Below are positions 29,342 through 37,915 of a stretch of DNA of 41,519 bases, one piece after another. The notes under the pieces are model-generated. The model ran no database searches. It had not been told where the DNA came from and saw only the letters and a program-made list of their open reading frames with translations. Position 1 is the stretch's first letter; every line of letters starts with the position of its first letter. Origin of the DNA: Bryobacteraceae bacterium (GTDB lineage Bacteria; Acidobacteriota; Terriglobia; Bryobacterales; Bryobacteraceae); contig JANXAE010000009.1 in the NCBI GenBank assembly GCA_025062235.1, positions 1 through 41,519 of the forward strand, read 5' to 3'. Both the position numbers and the translations under genes were made by a program.

Positions 29342-30619
29342 TCAGCGGGCTGCGGGCCGCCTGATCGCCGGAGCCGCCCGCACGGCCTCGACGCGCCGCG
29401 AGATCAAACCCAGATAGGCGGCAATTCCCAACAGGGAGATCAGCGCGGCGAGCCCCAGGGCCAGTGCGAACGAACCGGTCGCTTGCGCGATGTAGCCCGT
29501 CACCGCAGGCGCCAAGATGCCGCCAACGTTCCCGCCGAAATTTTGGATGCCGCTCACCGTGCCGACGATGCTGCGCTCGCACATGGCTTGGGTCAGAGTC
29601 CAGGTGTTGGGAGAGGCCAGCCCGAGAGCGCAAATCGAAAGGGTGAGCAGCCACACCGCCAGCATCTTGTCCTCGACCAGACCGGCCGGTGCGACCAGGC
29701 AGGCGATGCCGAGGCCGGCAACGATGAAGGTCTTGCGCACGGCCGTCTCCGGCAGCCCCCGGCGGATCAACCAGTCGCCAGCCAGTCCCGCCAGGACGAT
29801 TACCACGGACATCCCGAGATACGGCACCGAGCTGTAAAAGCCCATTTCCTTCGGCCCGAAGCCACGCTCCACGACCAGATATCCGGGAAGCCAGGTCACG
29901 AAAAGGAACCAGACGTAGTCGTAAGCGAAGAAGCCCAGGAAAATCCCCAGCACGGTGCGCTGGCGCAGCAACCCGATGCTGCGCACCAGCGAGAGGCGGG
30001 GCGCCGGCGGACCTGTCGGCTCCCCGGCCGCGCGGCTCTCGACGCGCCCCAGCAGGCGCCACCAAGGCAACAGCCAGATCATGGGCAGCAGGCCCGTCCA
30101 CAGAAAGAACGCCTTCCAACCGCGACTGGCCAGGAACAGGCCGCCCACCGCCGACACCAGCGCCTGCCCTAGCCGCACTCCGGTGAGATAGGCGGCCGTG
30201 ACCGAACCGCGCTCCCTCGGCTGGAACCAGTTGGCCACGGCGCGCGCGCTCGCTGGGAAGGCCACGGCCTGGCCGACGCCGAGCATGACGCGCACGACGA
30301 TCAGCGATAGCAGGTTCGTGGCGTAGGCGGTGGCCGCCGAAGCCAGCGACCAGAAGGCGAAGCCGGCGGCATAGGCGCGCCGCACTCCCAGGCGGTCCAC
30401 CAGCCAGCCGGCGGGGACTTGCAGGAACGAGTAGGCCCAGAAAAAAGCCGAAAGCAACAATCCCATGCCCGCCGGCGTGAGCCCGGTGTCTTTCATGAGG
30501 AACGGCGCAGCCACGGATATGGCTCCCCGCTGCGCGTAGGCCAGAATCATGGCCGCCACGAGCAGGGCGGCCAGCCACCATCTGCGTGCGGACTCTGCTG
30601 CGGGCTGCTGCGCTTCCAC
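29342..30619 (-). CDS. MFS transporter, anion:cation symporter (ACS) type
   Basis: A 425-residue major facilitator with about 12 membrane helices. The start is GTG 30619 because GGAGGT lies nine bases upstream; an in-frame ATG at 30649 has no ribosome site. Family marks are ILAYAQRGAISVAAPFL in helix 1, the A-like motif GWLVDRLGVRRAYAAG between helices 2 and 3, RVMLGVGQAVAFPASARAVA in helix 4 and the second-half GDWLIRRGLP. The R-G-x4-A-x-P pattern and the PASARAVANWFQPRERG stretch are typical of the ACS family that carries hexuronates, glucarate, galactonate or similar organic acids. The exact substrate cannot be told. The broken helicase loader gene lies 82 bases upstream on the same strand. 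Confidence 0.85.
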   Translation of the reverse strand: MEAQQPAAESARRWWLAALLVAAMILAYAQRGAISVAAPFLMKDTGLTPAGMGLLLSAFFWAYSFLQVPAGWLVDRLGVRRAYAAGFAFWSLASAATAYATNLLSLIVVRVMLGVGQAVAFPASARAVANWFQPRERGSVTAAYLTGVRLGQALVSAVGGLFLASRGWKAFFLWTGLLPMIWLLPWWRLLGRVESRAAGEPTGPPAPRLSLVRSIGLLRQRTVLGIFLGFFAYDYVWFLFVTWLPGYLVVERGFGPKEMGFYSSVPYLGMSVVIVLAGLAGDWLIRRGLPETAVRKTFIVAGLGIACLVAPAGLVEDKMLAVWLLTLSICALGLASPNTWTLTQAMCERSIVGTVSGIQNFGGNVGGILAPAVTGYIAQATGSFALALGLAALISLLGIAAYLGLISRRVEAVRAAPAIRRPAAR

Positions 30620-30701
30620 CGAAGGGCGACCTCCGATGGCGAGGAGCATAGCACAGGCGGCCGGGCTCCGGGCCCTACTGGCCGAAGCCTGCCCGCCCTG
30701 C

Positions 30702-31469
30702 TCAACGCGCCCGCGGCTTCAAACGGTAATCGCCCACCGAAGGCAGCCGCACGATGCGGCACATCTGGAACAGGCGCGAGCGGGCGCGGTCGCCGATGCG
30801 CTCGGCGAGGCTTGTGCGATAGCGCAGGCGCGCGCCCCATTAGGGCGAGCGTTAGAGCAGGTCGTCACCAGCTACCTCATCGGGCAGGTTCGTCGTCGCG
30901 ATGAGCGGCTTCTGGTAGTTGCAGCGGTGGGTCACGAACGCAGGGATCGTGTCCACGACCCATTCGGGGCCGCGCTGCGAACCGAGATCGTCGAGCAGCA
31001 GGACTTCGGCCTCCAGGGCCGTGCGGTATGCGTCGCGCTCGCTGGCGCCCGCGGCGGGATCCCAGCTTGCGCGGACGCGCGCCAGCAGGTCCTGGTAGTC
31101 GAAGAAAACGCCTTCGAAACCCCGCGCGATCAGCATTCGCAGGGCGGCCACGGCCAGATGCGTCTTGCCCGTGCCAGGGTCGCCCATCAGCAACAGGCCG
31201 GGTCTGTCCGGCTGCGGGAACTCTCGGACGTACGAGCGAACGGTCAGGACCGCGGCGGCCATTTGCCGGTAGGCGGCCGGATCCTCGGTCGGCAGGCGGA
31301 AGTTGTCCAGCGAGACGTGACGGTATAGCGGCGGGATCCCCGCCCGCTCCTCGATGGTCCGTAGCCGCTCGGCTTGCTGGCAAACACAGGGTTGGGCGGC
31401 GCTGATCCCCTCGCGCTCGACGATCTTCCAGCCCGTGCCGCCGCAGTCAGGGCAAAGCGGCTCGCTCAT
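30702..31469 (-). pseudogene. dnaC: DnaC/DnaI-like helicase loader ATPase interrupted by two in-frame TAA codons
   Basis: AAA+ ATPase of the DnaC/DnaI/IstB group, expected to load the replicative helicase. From ATG 31469 it reads an N-terminal zinc-type motif (LCPDCGGTGW and CVCQ), Walker A GDPGTGKTHLAVA, Walker B EVLLLDDLGS and KPLIATTNLPDEV. The frame then hits TAA at 30854-30852 (codon 206) and TAA at 30842-30840 (codon 210). Beyond these the same frame continues with the normal DnaC-family tail RYRTSLAERIGDRARSRLF and MCRIVRLPSVGDYRLKPRAR to a TGA at 30704-30702. So no frame shift is needed; two nonsense codons four apart break a 255-codon gene. Each TAA is one G-to-T step from GAA. Loss of the arginine-containing tail would remove sensor-region residues. 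A second copy may exist elsewhere, or this may be a sequence error or readthrough. Confidence 0.8.
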
Positions 31470-31601
31470 GGTCCCCATTATCGCGCCGCAGCAGCGGTCG
31501 CTTTGCCTGCCGTCGGGCCGGCGCGGCGCCCTCGGATTTTCCAGTTCGCTCCGGTTCCCTGCTGCCACGGCCGTGCTATGGTGGCCATGAGAGGAGCGCT
31601 C

Positions 31602-32099
31602 GTGAGACCCGGGGGAATCGAGGCTTCGCTGCGCGAGCAAGGCCTGCGGATGACGCGGCAACGCAAGATCTTGCTCGAGCTTCTCGAGCAATCCGGTGCG
31701 CACCTGGACGCGGACCATCTCTACCGGCTGGCGCGGGAACGCGATCCCCGGCTGAACCGGGTCACCGTCTACCGTACGCTGAAGTTGCTCAAGGACAGCG
31801 GACTGGTGGACGAACTCGATCTGATGCACCACAAGGGGGAGGCCCACTATTACGAGACGCGAATGAAGCAGGAACACGCGCACGTGGTCTGCCTCCGCTG
31901 CGGCCGAGTGGAGGAATTCTACGGGGACCCGCTGCGGCGCATGCGGCGGCAGATCGAAAACCACTTGGGCTTCCAGGTGGTCGTGGTGCGCACCGAGGCC
32001 GGCGGCTACTGCTCGCACTGCCGCGCCGTGCGGGCGCGGGAGCTGGACCAAGCCGGGTACGCCGCACCGGCTCGCGGTTCCCGCCGGAGAAAGCAATGA
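31602..32099 (+). CDS. Fur-family metal-dependent transcriptional regulator
   Basis: A 165-residue Fur-superfamily repressor. The winged helix is LREQGLRMTRQRKILLELLE, then HLDADHLYRLARERDPRLNR and the recognition helix VTVYRTLKLLKDSGLVDE. The metal domain holds HHKGEAHYYE and KQEHAHVVCLRCGRVEEF, and the structural zinc pair CLRC and CSHC. Fur, Zur and PerR cannot be told apart with certainty. GTG 31602 is chosen because GAGGAG lies five bases upstream; ATG codons at 31578 and 31587 are in frame but have no ribosome site. The stop overlaps the next gene's start as ATGA (32096-32099), so the two are translationally coupled. It is divergent from the dnaC-like gene, 132 bases apart. Confidence 0.9.
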   Translation: MRPGGIEASLREQGLRMTRQRKILLELLEQSGAHLDADHLYRLARERDPRLNRVTVYRTLKLLKDSGLVDELDLMHHKGEAHYYETRMKQEHAHVVCLRCGRVEEFYGDPLRRMRRQIENHLGFQVVVVRTEAGGYCSHCRAVRARELDQAGYAAPARGSRRRKQ

Positions 32100-33727
32100 A
32101 CGGCGTTGAACCGCCGCCCGCGGTCCTCGTAGTCAGCGACCCGGGAGGTGACCGTTCGGAAGTTCCGCTCGCTCCCTTGCCTTTTCATATCGGCCGGCTG
32201 GCGGAGAACCAGCTCGCGTTGCGCGACGGGCGGATTTCGCGTCGGCATGCGCGCATTGTTTTCGAGGAGGGCGCTTACACCATCGAAGATCTGGGCAGCC
32301 GGCACGGGCTGTTCGTCAACGGCGAGCGCGTCAGCCGGCACCGGTTGCGGCACGGCGACCGAATCGGCTTCGGCTTTCCGGACTCCTACGAGCTTGTCTT
32401 CCGGCTCGCCGGCGGCGCAGGATCCCTGTTGGCGCAGACGGAAGTGCCCGGCAGCCACCTCGCGCGCCTGCGCGCGATGCTCGAGGTGGCGCGCGCACTG
32501 CACGCCTCCCTGTCGACCGAGGAAGTGTTGGCCACAGTCGTCGAGGCGGCGCTGGCGGTTACCGGCTGCTCGCGGGGCTTCTTGTTGCTGTGGGAGGGCG
32601 GGCGATTCCAGGTGCGCGTTGCGCGCACCCGCACCGGGCCCTTGCCTGGCGGCGCGCCCCGGCTCCCTGCACGACAGCTCGAGCGGGCCGCGCTCGAGCG
32701 CAGGGAACTTTTCTGGATTGCGCCGGATGCGGTGGGGGGCGGGCTGGCCATCCCGCTGGTGAAGGTGCGCACGGGCGGTTCCGGTCACACCAGCGCCGTC
32801 TCGGCAGCCACGGACACCATCGGGCTGCTCTACATGGAGGGCGACGGCGCATGCGAGCCGCCTGCCGGCAGCCGCGAGCTGCTGACCACGCTGGCCTTGG
32901 AAGCCTCCACCGTGCTCGAAAACGCGCGCCTCCTCGAAGAGCAGTGGGTGCGCCAGCGCATGGAGCAAGAGCTCAGACTGGCACAGCGCATCCAGGAAAG
33001 CCTCCTGCCCCGACGCTTGCCCTGTGCGCCGTGGCTGCGGGCGGCCGGCGGCGCCATCCCCTCGCGCGAAGTCGGAGGAGATTACTACGAGCTGCGTCGA
33101 GCGGGACCGGACTGCTTCGTACTGGCCATCGCTGACGTTTCCGGCAAGGGCGTGGGCGCCGCGTTGCTGGCGGCCCTGCTCCAGGGCATGTTCCTCGCCG
33201 CACCGCACACTCGCGTCCCCGTCGAAGAGCTGATGGCACGTGCGAACCGTTTCCTGCTGGAACGTACGGGCGGTGAGCAGTACGCGACGGTGATCTACGG
33301 TCAGATCGAAGCCGGCGGCAGGCTGCGCGTCGTGAACGCGGGACACCCGCCTTGGCTGCGGCTGCACGGCGCGCGACTCGAGCGGCATCCTGCCCGTTCG
33401 CTCCCCCTGGGACTGATCGAGGAAGCCTGCTACGTGCCGGAGGAAGTGCAACTCGATGCGGGCGACCTGTTGCTCTTCTACACCGATGGGCTGACCGAGG
33501 CACGCAACCAGTCGGGAGAGCTGTTCGGTCTGAGAAGGCTGGAGGACGTGGTCGCAGGCCGTCGTCCGGAAGGCGCGCAAGAGCTGTACGACGAGGTTCT
33601 GGCGGCCCTCGACAGTTTCACCGGGGGCGTCAGCCAATCCGACGACATCGCCCTCATGGCCCTGGAATTCGGCCCAGAGAGGCAGCCTTCCCGGAAAGCA
33701 CTGGATGGCGGTGAGGGGGACGCGTGA
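32096..33727 (+). CDS. FHA-GAF-PP2C (SpoIIE/RsbU-type) serine phosphatase
   Basis: A 543-residue signalling protein. Residues 30-98 are an FHA domain that binds phosphothreonine (HIGRLAENQLALRDGRISRR, EDLGSRHGLFVNGERVS). Residues about 125-280 are a GAF sensor domain (LEVARALHASLSTEEVLATV, GCSRGFLLLW). Residues about 295-540 are a PP2C-type phosphatase of the SpoIIE/RsbU branch: RIQESLLPRRLP linker, GGDYYE at 327-332 and ADVSGKGVGAALLAALLQGM at 346-365, NAGHPPWLRL, and LLFYTDGLTEARN, all with metal-site aspartates intact. Such proteins act on anti-sigma-factor antagonists or other phosphoproteins. It begins in an ATGA overlap with the Fur-family gene, an unusual pairing that hints at metal-linked partner switching. 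No anti-sigma or antagonist gene is adjacent. Confidence 0.93.
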   Translation: MNGVEPPPAVLVVSDPGGDRSEVPLAPLPFHIGRLAENQLALRDGRISRRHARIVFEEGAYTIEDLGSRHGLFVNGERVSRHRLRHGDRIGFGFPDSYELVFRLAGGAGSLLAQTEVPGSHLARLRAMLEVARALHASLSTEEVLATVVEAALAVTGCSRGFLLLWEGGRFQVRVARTRTGPLPGGAPRLPARQLERAALERRELFWIAPDAVGGGLAIPLVKVRTGGSGHTSAVSAATDTIGLLYMEGDGACEPPAGSRELLTTLALEASTVLENARLLEEQWVRQRMEQELRLAQRIQESLLPRRLPCAPWLRAAGGAIPSREVGGDYYELRRAGPDCFVLAIADVSGKGVGAALLAALLQGMFLAAPHTRVPVEELMARANRFLLERTGGEQYATVIYGQIEAGGRLRVVNAGHPPWLRLHGARLERHPARSLPLGLIEEACYVPEEVQLDAGDLLLFYTDGLTEARNQSGELFGLRRLEDVVAGRRPEGAQELYDEVLAALDSFTGGVSQSDDIALMALEFGPERQPSRKALDGGEGDA

Positions 33728-34498
33728 CCCGAACCCGAGGGCGCCCGACGCAGTGGCGAAAGCAGCGGGCTGCGTTCCCCAGAGCTGACAAAAGCAGTCC
33801 ATTTTGTTCTGCCTTGCCGCGGCACGGCGCCTCGCCCACGCATGAGCCGGTCGTGCCGGCCCCGCCCGTCAACGTAGTGTGTGGCTGCGCCGTCCCGCCG
33901 GCCGCTTTCACCCGTCGCATGGCTGGCTTTCTCGCACTCGTTGCTCGGTAGCAAAGCTTCGGGCCTGCCCATTCCCGCCAAGATCCCGCCGGCAGGTTTG
34001 GGCCCTTTCGGTCTGTCAGCGCTCGGCCACCGTGACGGGCGGCGCTCGGGGAGGCCCGTTGCGCACCGGGGGCCCACTCCGCGACCTGCCGTTCTGCCCA
34101 GGCGGCCTGCAACCGCCGGACGTTGGCGCCCGAGCTCACCCGGGCCCGGACTCCGCACCCGGCCGGGCACCCGGGGGCCATGGCCCGGCTCGCTGCGTCG
34201 GTCCTCGCGCGGACTCCCGACCGGCGTCGAATCCGCCGACAGTGTCACCCCTTCGGGCAACGAGTCCCGCCGGCGCCGGGGCGCTGAGGCGGCTGGAACG
34301 TCAACTTCTTGCCAGCCATCGCCACGTGGCAGGCGGAGGCGATGCGCTTGACATCGGGACCGGCTTCAGGCACGCTAGGTGATTGAACCGCTCTGCTGTT
34401 CCCGGCGGTCTCCCCGGGTTGACTCCGCGCTGTTCGCCGCCAGCGAAGGCCGGTACGTGCCGGGCGCGGCGGAAGCCAGGCAGAAGGTCGAGGCGAAC
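33728..34498. other. About 770 bases with no supportable gene, upstream of yajC
   Basis: No frame on either strand gives a recognisable protein, and no tRNA or known RNA was found. A stretch GTCGAATC near 34227 looks like a tRNA T-loop but its arms do not fit. A perfect -35-like TTGACA lies at 34348-34353, but no good -10 follows at normal spacing. The AT-richer patch near 33785-33812 may mark a regulatory end. It probably holds the promoter of the yajC-secDF unit. Confidence 0.55.
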
Positions 34499-34819
34499 GT
34501 GGTGTTGAGCCTGATCCTGCAACAGCAACAGCCCCCCTCCAGCGCCGTTGGGTTCCTCATTACGGTCCTGCCCATCATCCTGATCTTCTACTTCCTGCTG
34601 TTCCTGCCCATGCAGAGGCAGCGCAAGCGGCAGCAGAAGATGCTGGCCAGCCTGGAACCCGGGCACACGGTGCTGACCAGAGGGGGAATCATCGGGACCA
34701 TCGTGGCGATCAACCGGGACGATGACACGCTGGTGTTGCGTGTGAAGCCGGATAATGTCAAGCTCCAGGTGACGCGCAGCTCGGTGGCGGCGCTGATACC
34801 CGCCGAGAGCAAGAAGTGA
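34499..34819 (+). CDS. yajC: Preprotein translocase subunit YajC
   Basis: Small single-span membrane partner of SecDF-YidC that helps protein export. The 106-residue product has a glutamine-rich lead-in, one hydrophobic segment (FLITVLPIILIFYFLLFLPM), a basic stretch (QRQRKRQQKMLASLEPGHTV) and the conserved VLTRGGIIGTIVAIN. The start is taken as GTG 34499, five bases after GAGG, since the frame's earlier ATG at 34379 would add 40 unrelated residues. It is followed by secD after 16 bases, as in most bacteria. The usual upstream neighbours tgt and queA are missing here. Confidence 0.9.
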   Translation: MVLSLILQQQQPPSSAVGFLITVLPIILIFYFLLFLPMQRQRKRQQKMLASLEPGHTVLTRGGIIGTIVAINRDDDTLVLRVKPDNVKLQVTRSSVAALIPAESKK

Positions 34820-34835
34820 GGCAGGCGTTGCAGGC

Positions 34836-36455
34836 ATGAAGAGAAACGTCAGACTGCGGGCGATCGTGATCGCGGCCGTGCTGCTGGCGGCAGTGCTGGG
34901 CCTGAGCGGGTTCCCGCGATCGCTGGATCAACTCAAGGCGAATCTGCGCAGGAACGTGCGGTTGGGGTTGGACCTGCGCGGGGGCAGCCACCTCATCCTG
35001 CAAGTGCGGGTGCACGAGGCGGTGAAGGCGCGGGCGGACATGACCATCGAGAGCCTGCGGCAGGAGCTGCGCCGGGCGGGGATCGAATTCGCGCAGATCG
35101 AGCGCAACGATCCGCAGCGCGTCGAGGAGGCCGATACGATCGCCATTTACGTGCGCGGCGTGCCCGCGGCGCGGGCGGGGGACCTGCGCGCCATCGTCAC
35201 CCAGCGTTTTCCGATGTGGGTGCTGGCGGCGATCGGAGAGAGTGACTACCGGCTGACGATGCGCCCGAGCGAGCTGCTGGCGCTCAAGCGCGAAACCGTG
35301 GAGCGCACGATCCGGACGCTCGAGCGGCGTATCAACGCGCTGGGACTGACCGAACCTGTCATCCAGCAGCACGGCGCGGCCGAGAGCGAGTACGAGATCC
35401 TGGTTCAGTTACCGGGCGTGGACGATCCTGCTCGTGTCAAGCAGATCATGGGGACCACGGCCGTGCTCGAGATCAGCGAAGTCAAGGACGGTCCTTTCTC
35501 CTCGCGCGAGCAGGCGCTGGCCAAGTATGGCGGCGTTCTGCCTTTGAACACGAAACTGGTCCCGGAAATGCGGCGCCCGGGCGAAACCGGCGAGAGTTGG
35601 TGGCTGGTCAGCCGGGTTCCGGTGATCACTGGCGAGGACTTGCGAATGGCGCGGCCAAGCCGAGATGAGTTCGGCAAGTGGGAGACGGACTTCACGCTCG
35701 GCCCGGACGGGGCCCGCCGCTTTGCCCAACACACCGAGCGCAATATCGGCAACCGGCTGGCGATCATCCTCGACAACCAGGTGCGCAGCGCCCCGGTGAT
35801 CCAGAGCCGGATCGAGGATCAAGGCCGCATCACGGGAGCCGCCAACGAGCAGGATGCCGCGGATCTTGCCTTGGTCTTGCAGTCAGGCTCCCTGCCGGCG
35901 GGGATTGATTATCTGGAGGAGCGCACCATCGGACCTTCGCTGGGTTCGGATTCCATCCGGCAGGGAGTTTCGGCGGGCGTGCTCGGGCTGATCCTGGTGG
36001 TGACCATCATGCTGGTCTATTACCGCCTGAGCGGCGTGAATGCGGTCGTGGCGCTTCTGATGAACGGACTGTTGACGCTGGCCGCGCTGAGCTACTTCGA
36101 GGCGGTCTGGACCTTGCCGGGCATCGCCGGATTCGTGCTCAGCCTGGGCATGGCGGTGGATTCCAACATTCTCATCTTCGAACGGATCCGCGAGGAGCTT
36201 CGGGCGGGAAAGGGCGTGATCGCGGCCGTGGAGGCCGGCTTCGACCGCGCCTTCATTACGATCATTGATACGCACGTGGTAACCGTGGTTTCCTGCGCCT
36301 TCCTTTTCATGTTCGGGACCGGGCCCGTCAAAGGGTTCGCCGTGACGTTGGTCGTAGGGCTGGTTGCGAACGTCTTCACCGCAGTGTTCGTCTCGCGCAC
36401 GATCTTCAACTGGATCCTCTTCCGCAAGCGGGAGGTCGTCTCGCTGAGCATATGA
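34836..36455 (+). CDS. secD: Protein translocase subunit SecD
   Basis: Six-span membrane protein that uses the proton gradient to pull exported proteins through SecYEG. The 539-residue product has an N-terminal helix (VIAAVLLAAVLGLSGF), the family motif RLGLDLRGGSHLILQV, the large periplasmic P1 domain (up to about 350), SGSLPAGIDYLEERTIGPSL just before helix 2, and the C-terminal helix bundle with the D-box LGMAVDSNILIFERIREELR. The start ATG 34836 lies 16 bases after yajC. Length is normal. It is followed by secF after 162 bases, a larger gap than usual, with a candidate internal promoter. Confidence 0.97.
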   Translation: MKRNVRLRAIVIAAVLLAAVLGLSGFPRSLDQLKANLRRNVRLGLDLRGGSHLILQVRVHEAVKARADMTIESLRQELRRAGIEFAQIERNDPQRVEEADTIAIYVRGVPAARAGDLRAIVTQRFPMWVLAAIGESDYRLTMRPSELLALKRETVERTIRTLERRINALGLTEPVIQQHGAAESEYEILVQLPGVDDPARVKQIMGTTAVLEISEVKDGPFSSREQALAKYGGVLPLNTKLVPEMRRPGETGESWWLVSRVPVITGEDLRMARPSRDEFGKWETDFTLGPDGARRFAQHTERNIGNRLAIILDNQVRSAPVIQSRIEDQGRITGAANEQDAADLALVLQSGSLPAGIDYLEERTIGPSLGSDSIRQGVSAGVLGLILVVTIMLVYYRLSGVNAVVALLMNGLLTLAALSYFEAVWTLPGIAGFVLSLGMAVDSNILIFERIREELRAGKGVIAAVEAGFDRAFITIIDTHVVTVVSCAFLFMFGTGPVKGFAVTLVVGLVANVFTAVFVSRTIFNWILFRKREVVSLSI

Positions 36456-36537
36456 GCCAGGGAGGCCGGGCCGCGGTGAGGGTCGGGCAGCGCCCCGCGC
36501 AGCTTGAGGGACGGGGGCCCTCGGGCTGTTGCGGTTG

Positions 36538-36546
36538 TGCTATTTT
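36538..36546 (+). promoter_or_regulatory. Candidate extended -10 element before secF
   Basis: TGCTATTTT (36538-36546) is an extended -10 form (TGn followed by TATTTT). It would start a transcript near 36553 with a 65-base leader that includes the short hairpin GCGGA/TCCGC. No -35 is visible, so this is a weak call. Confidence 0.28.
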
Positions 36547-36617
36547 CTTGTCTGCGGAGGGGAACTTTCCGCAGGCTGGCGGTGTCCAACCCGGAAACGC
36601 CGGCTCGCGCTGACGCA

Positions 36618-37844
36618 ATGGAGCTATTCCGCGAACCCAAGATCAACTGGATCCGCCTGATGCCGGCGGGCGTGTTCTTGTCGCTCGTGCTGATCGCGGC
36701 GACCCTGCTGAGCCTGGCCCTGAAAGGGGGGCCGAAGTGGGGCATTGACTTCCGCGGCGGCACGCTGGTCTACGTCAAGTTCCGCGAGCAGCCGCCGCTC
36801 GAGCAGATCCGGAGAGCCTTGCTCGGGCGGGTCCCGGGCGAGGTGACTGTACAGGAGATGACCGGCACCCGGGAGGTGATCATCGGCACGGAGATGCGCA
36901 GCGAACAGGAGCTGGACTTGGCGCGGCGCATGATCACCGAAACGCTGGCCGAGCGGTTCGCACCCGAGAAGGGCAAGCTGGACCTGAACAACGCGGGACG
37001 GGAAACGCTGGCCGAGAGGCTGCGCGAGCCGTTGCAGCGCGCGGGCATCAGCCTGAGCGAGGGACAATTGCAGGAGCTGGCGGACCGGATCGTGGAGTTC
37101 CGCGACCGGGAGCGTTCCGGCCTGCTTGCGACCTTGGACGAGCTGGCCGCGGTGCCGGGCGTGACTCCGGCGGTTTTGGGCGTGCTCAAGCAGGAGGCCA
37201 CGTTGGCGCCCTTCACGATCCGCCAGGTGGAGATCGTTGGCCCCAAGGTAGGGGCGGATCTCAGGGAAAAAGCCCTCATGGCGACCCTCTACGCATTGGC
37301 CGGCATGCTCGTCTACATCGCTTTCCGGTTCGAGTTCGTGGCTGGCGTGGGTGCCGTGGTGGCGAGCTTTCACGACGCGCTGATCACGATCGGTGTTTTC
37401 TCCTGGCTGGACCGCGAAATCTCGCTGACGGTGATCGCCGCGATCCTGACCCTGATCGGCTACTCGATCAACGACACGATCGTGGTTTTCGACCGGGTGC
37501 GGGAGAACCTGAAGCTGCGATTCAAGCAGGCGCTGCCCGAGGTGGTGAACCTCAGCATCAATCAGACGCTGACCCGGACGGTGATGACCTCGGGGACGAC
37601 GTTGGTGGCAGCGCTGGCGCTTTACCTGTTGGGTGGGCCGGTGCTGAACAACATGGCCCTTGCCCTGCTGGTTGGAGTCATCGTCGGCACCTATTCCTCG
37701 GTTTTCATCGCCAGTGCCATCGTGGTGGGCTGGCACAACCTTTCCGAGCGCCGCAAGAGACGGGTGGGATCCCGTGAGGCGGCGCCGGTGTCCAAACAGC
37801 AAGAGGCCGCCCGGAAGGCGAGCCGGGTGGCGAAGCAGGTTTGA
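36618..37844 (+). CDS. secF: Protein translocase subunit SecF with a GspK/helix-hairpin-helix-like insertion
   Basis: Partner of SecD in proton-driven protein export. The 408-residue product has an N-terminal helix, the motif KWGIDFRGGTLVYVKF, and the five-helix C-terminal bundle with GYSINDTIVVFDRVRENL and SINQTLTRTVMTSGTTLVAA. It starts at ATG 36618. Unlike standard SecF (about 300 residues), it has an insert of about 80 residues (118-197) in the first periplasmic domain. The insert has the pattern LDLNNAGRETLAERL, LQELADRIVEFRDRERSG and LDELAAVPGVTPAVLGVLKQ, which resembles the second helix-hairpin-helix (SAM-like) domain of the type II secretion minor pseudopilin GspK. The insert keeps frame and composition with the host gene. 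TonB follows 71 bases later. Confidence 0.93.
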   Translation: MELFREPKINWIRLMPAGVFLSLVLIAATLLSLALKGGPKWGIDFRGGTLVYVKFREQPPLEQIRRALLGRVPGEVTVQEMTGTREVIIGTEMRSEQELDLARRMITETLAERFAPEKGKLDLNNAGRETLAERLREPLQRAGISLSEGQLQELADRIVEFRDRERSGLLATLDELAAVPGVTPAVLGVLKQEATLAPFTIRQVEIVGPKVGADLREKALMATLYALAGMLVYIAFRFEFVAGVGAVVASFHDALITIGVFSWLDREISLTVIAAILTLIGYSINDTIVVFDRVRENLKLRFKQALPEVVNLSINQTLTRTVMTSGTTLVAALALYLLGGPVLNNMALALLVGVIVGTYSSVFIASAIVVGWHNLSERRKRRVGSREAAPVSKQQEAARKASRVAKQV

Positions 37845-37915
37845 AAGTGACGGGCGCAGAGGGCTAGCCTGGTGCACGGGCAGGCCGGCGCCCGGGGTTG
37901 GGAAAGGCAACGGAT

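Noticed and set aside
34215-34245. A tRNA-like T-arm (GGCGTCGAATCCGCC)
   Set aside because: The seven-base loop does not fit TTCRANN in register with a five-pair stem, and no acceptor, D or anticodon arm is found around it.
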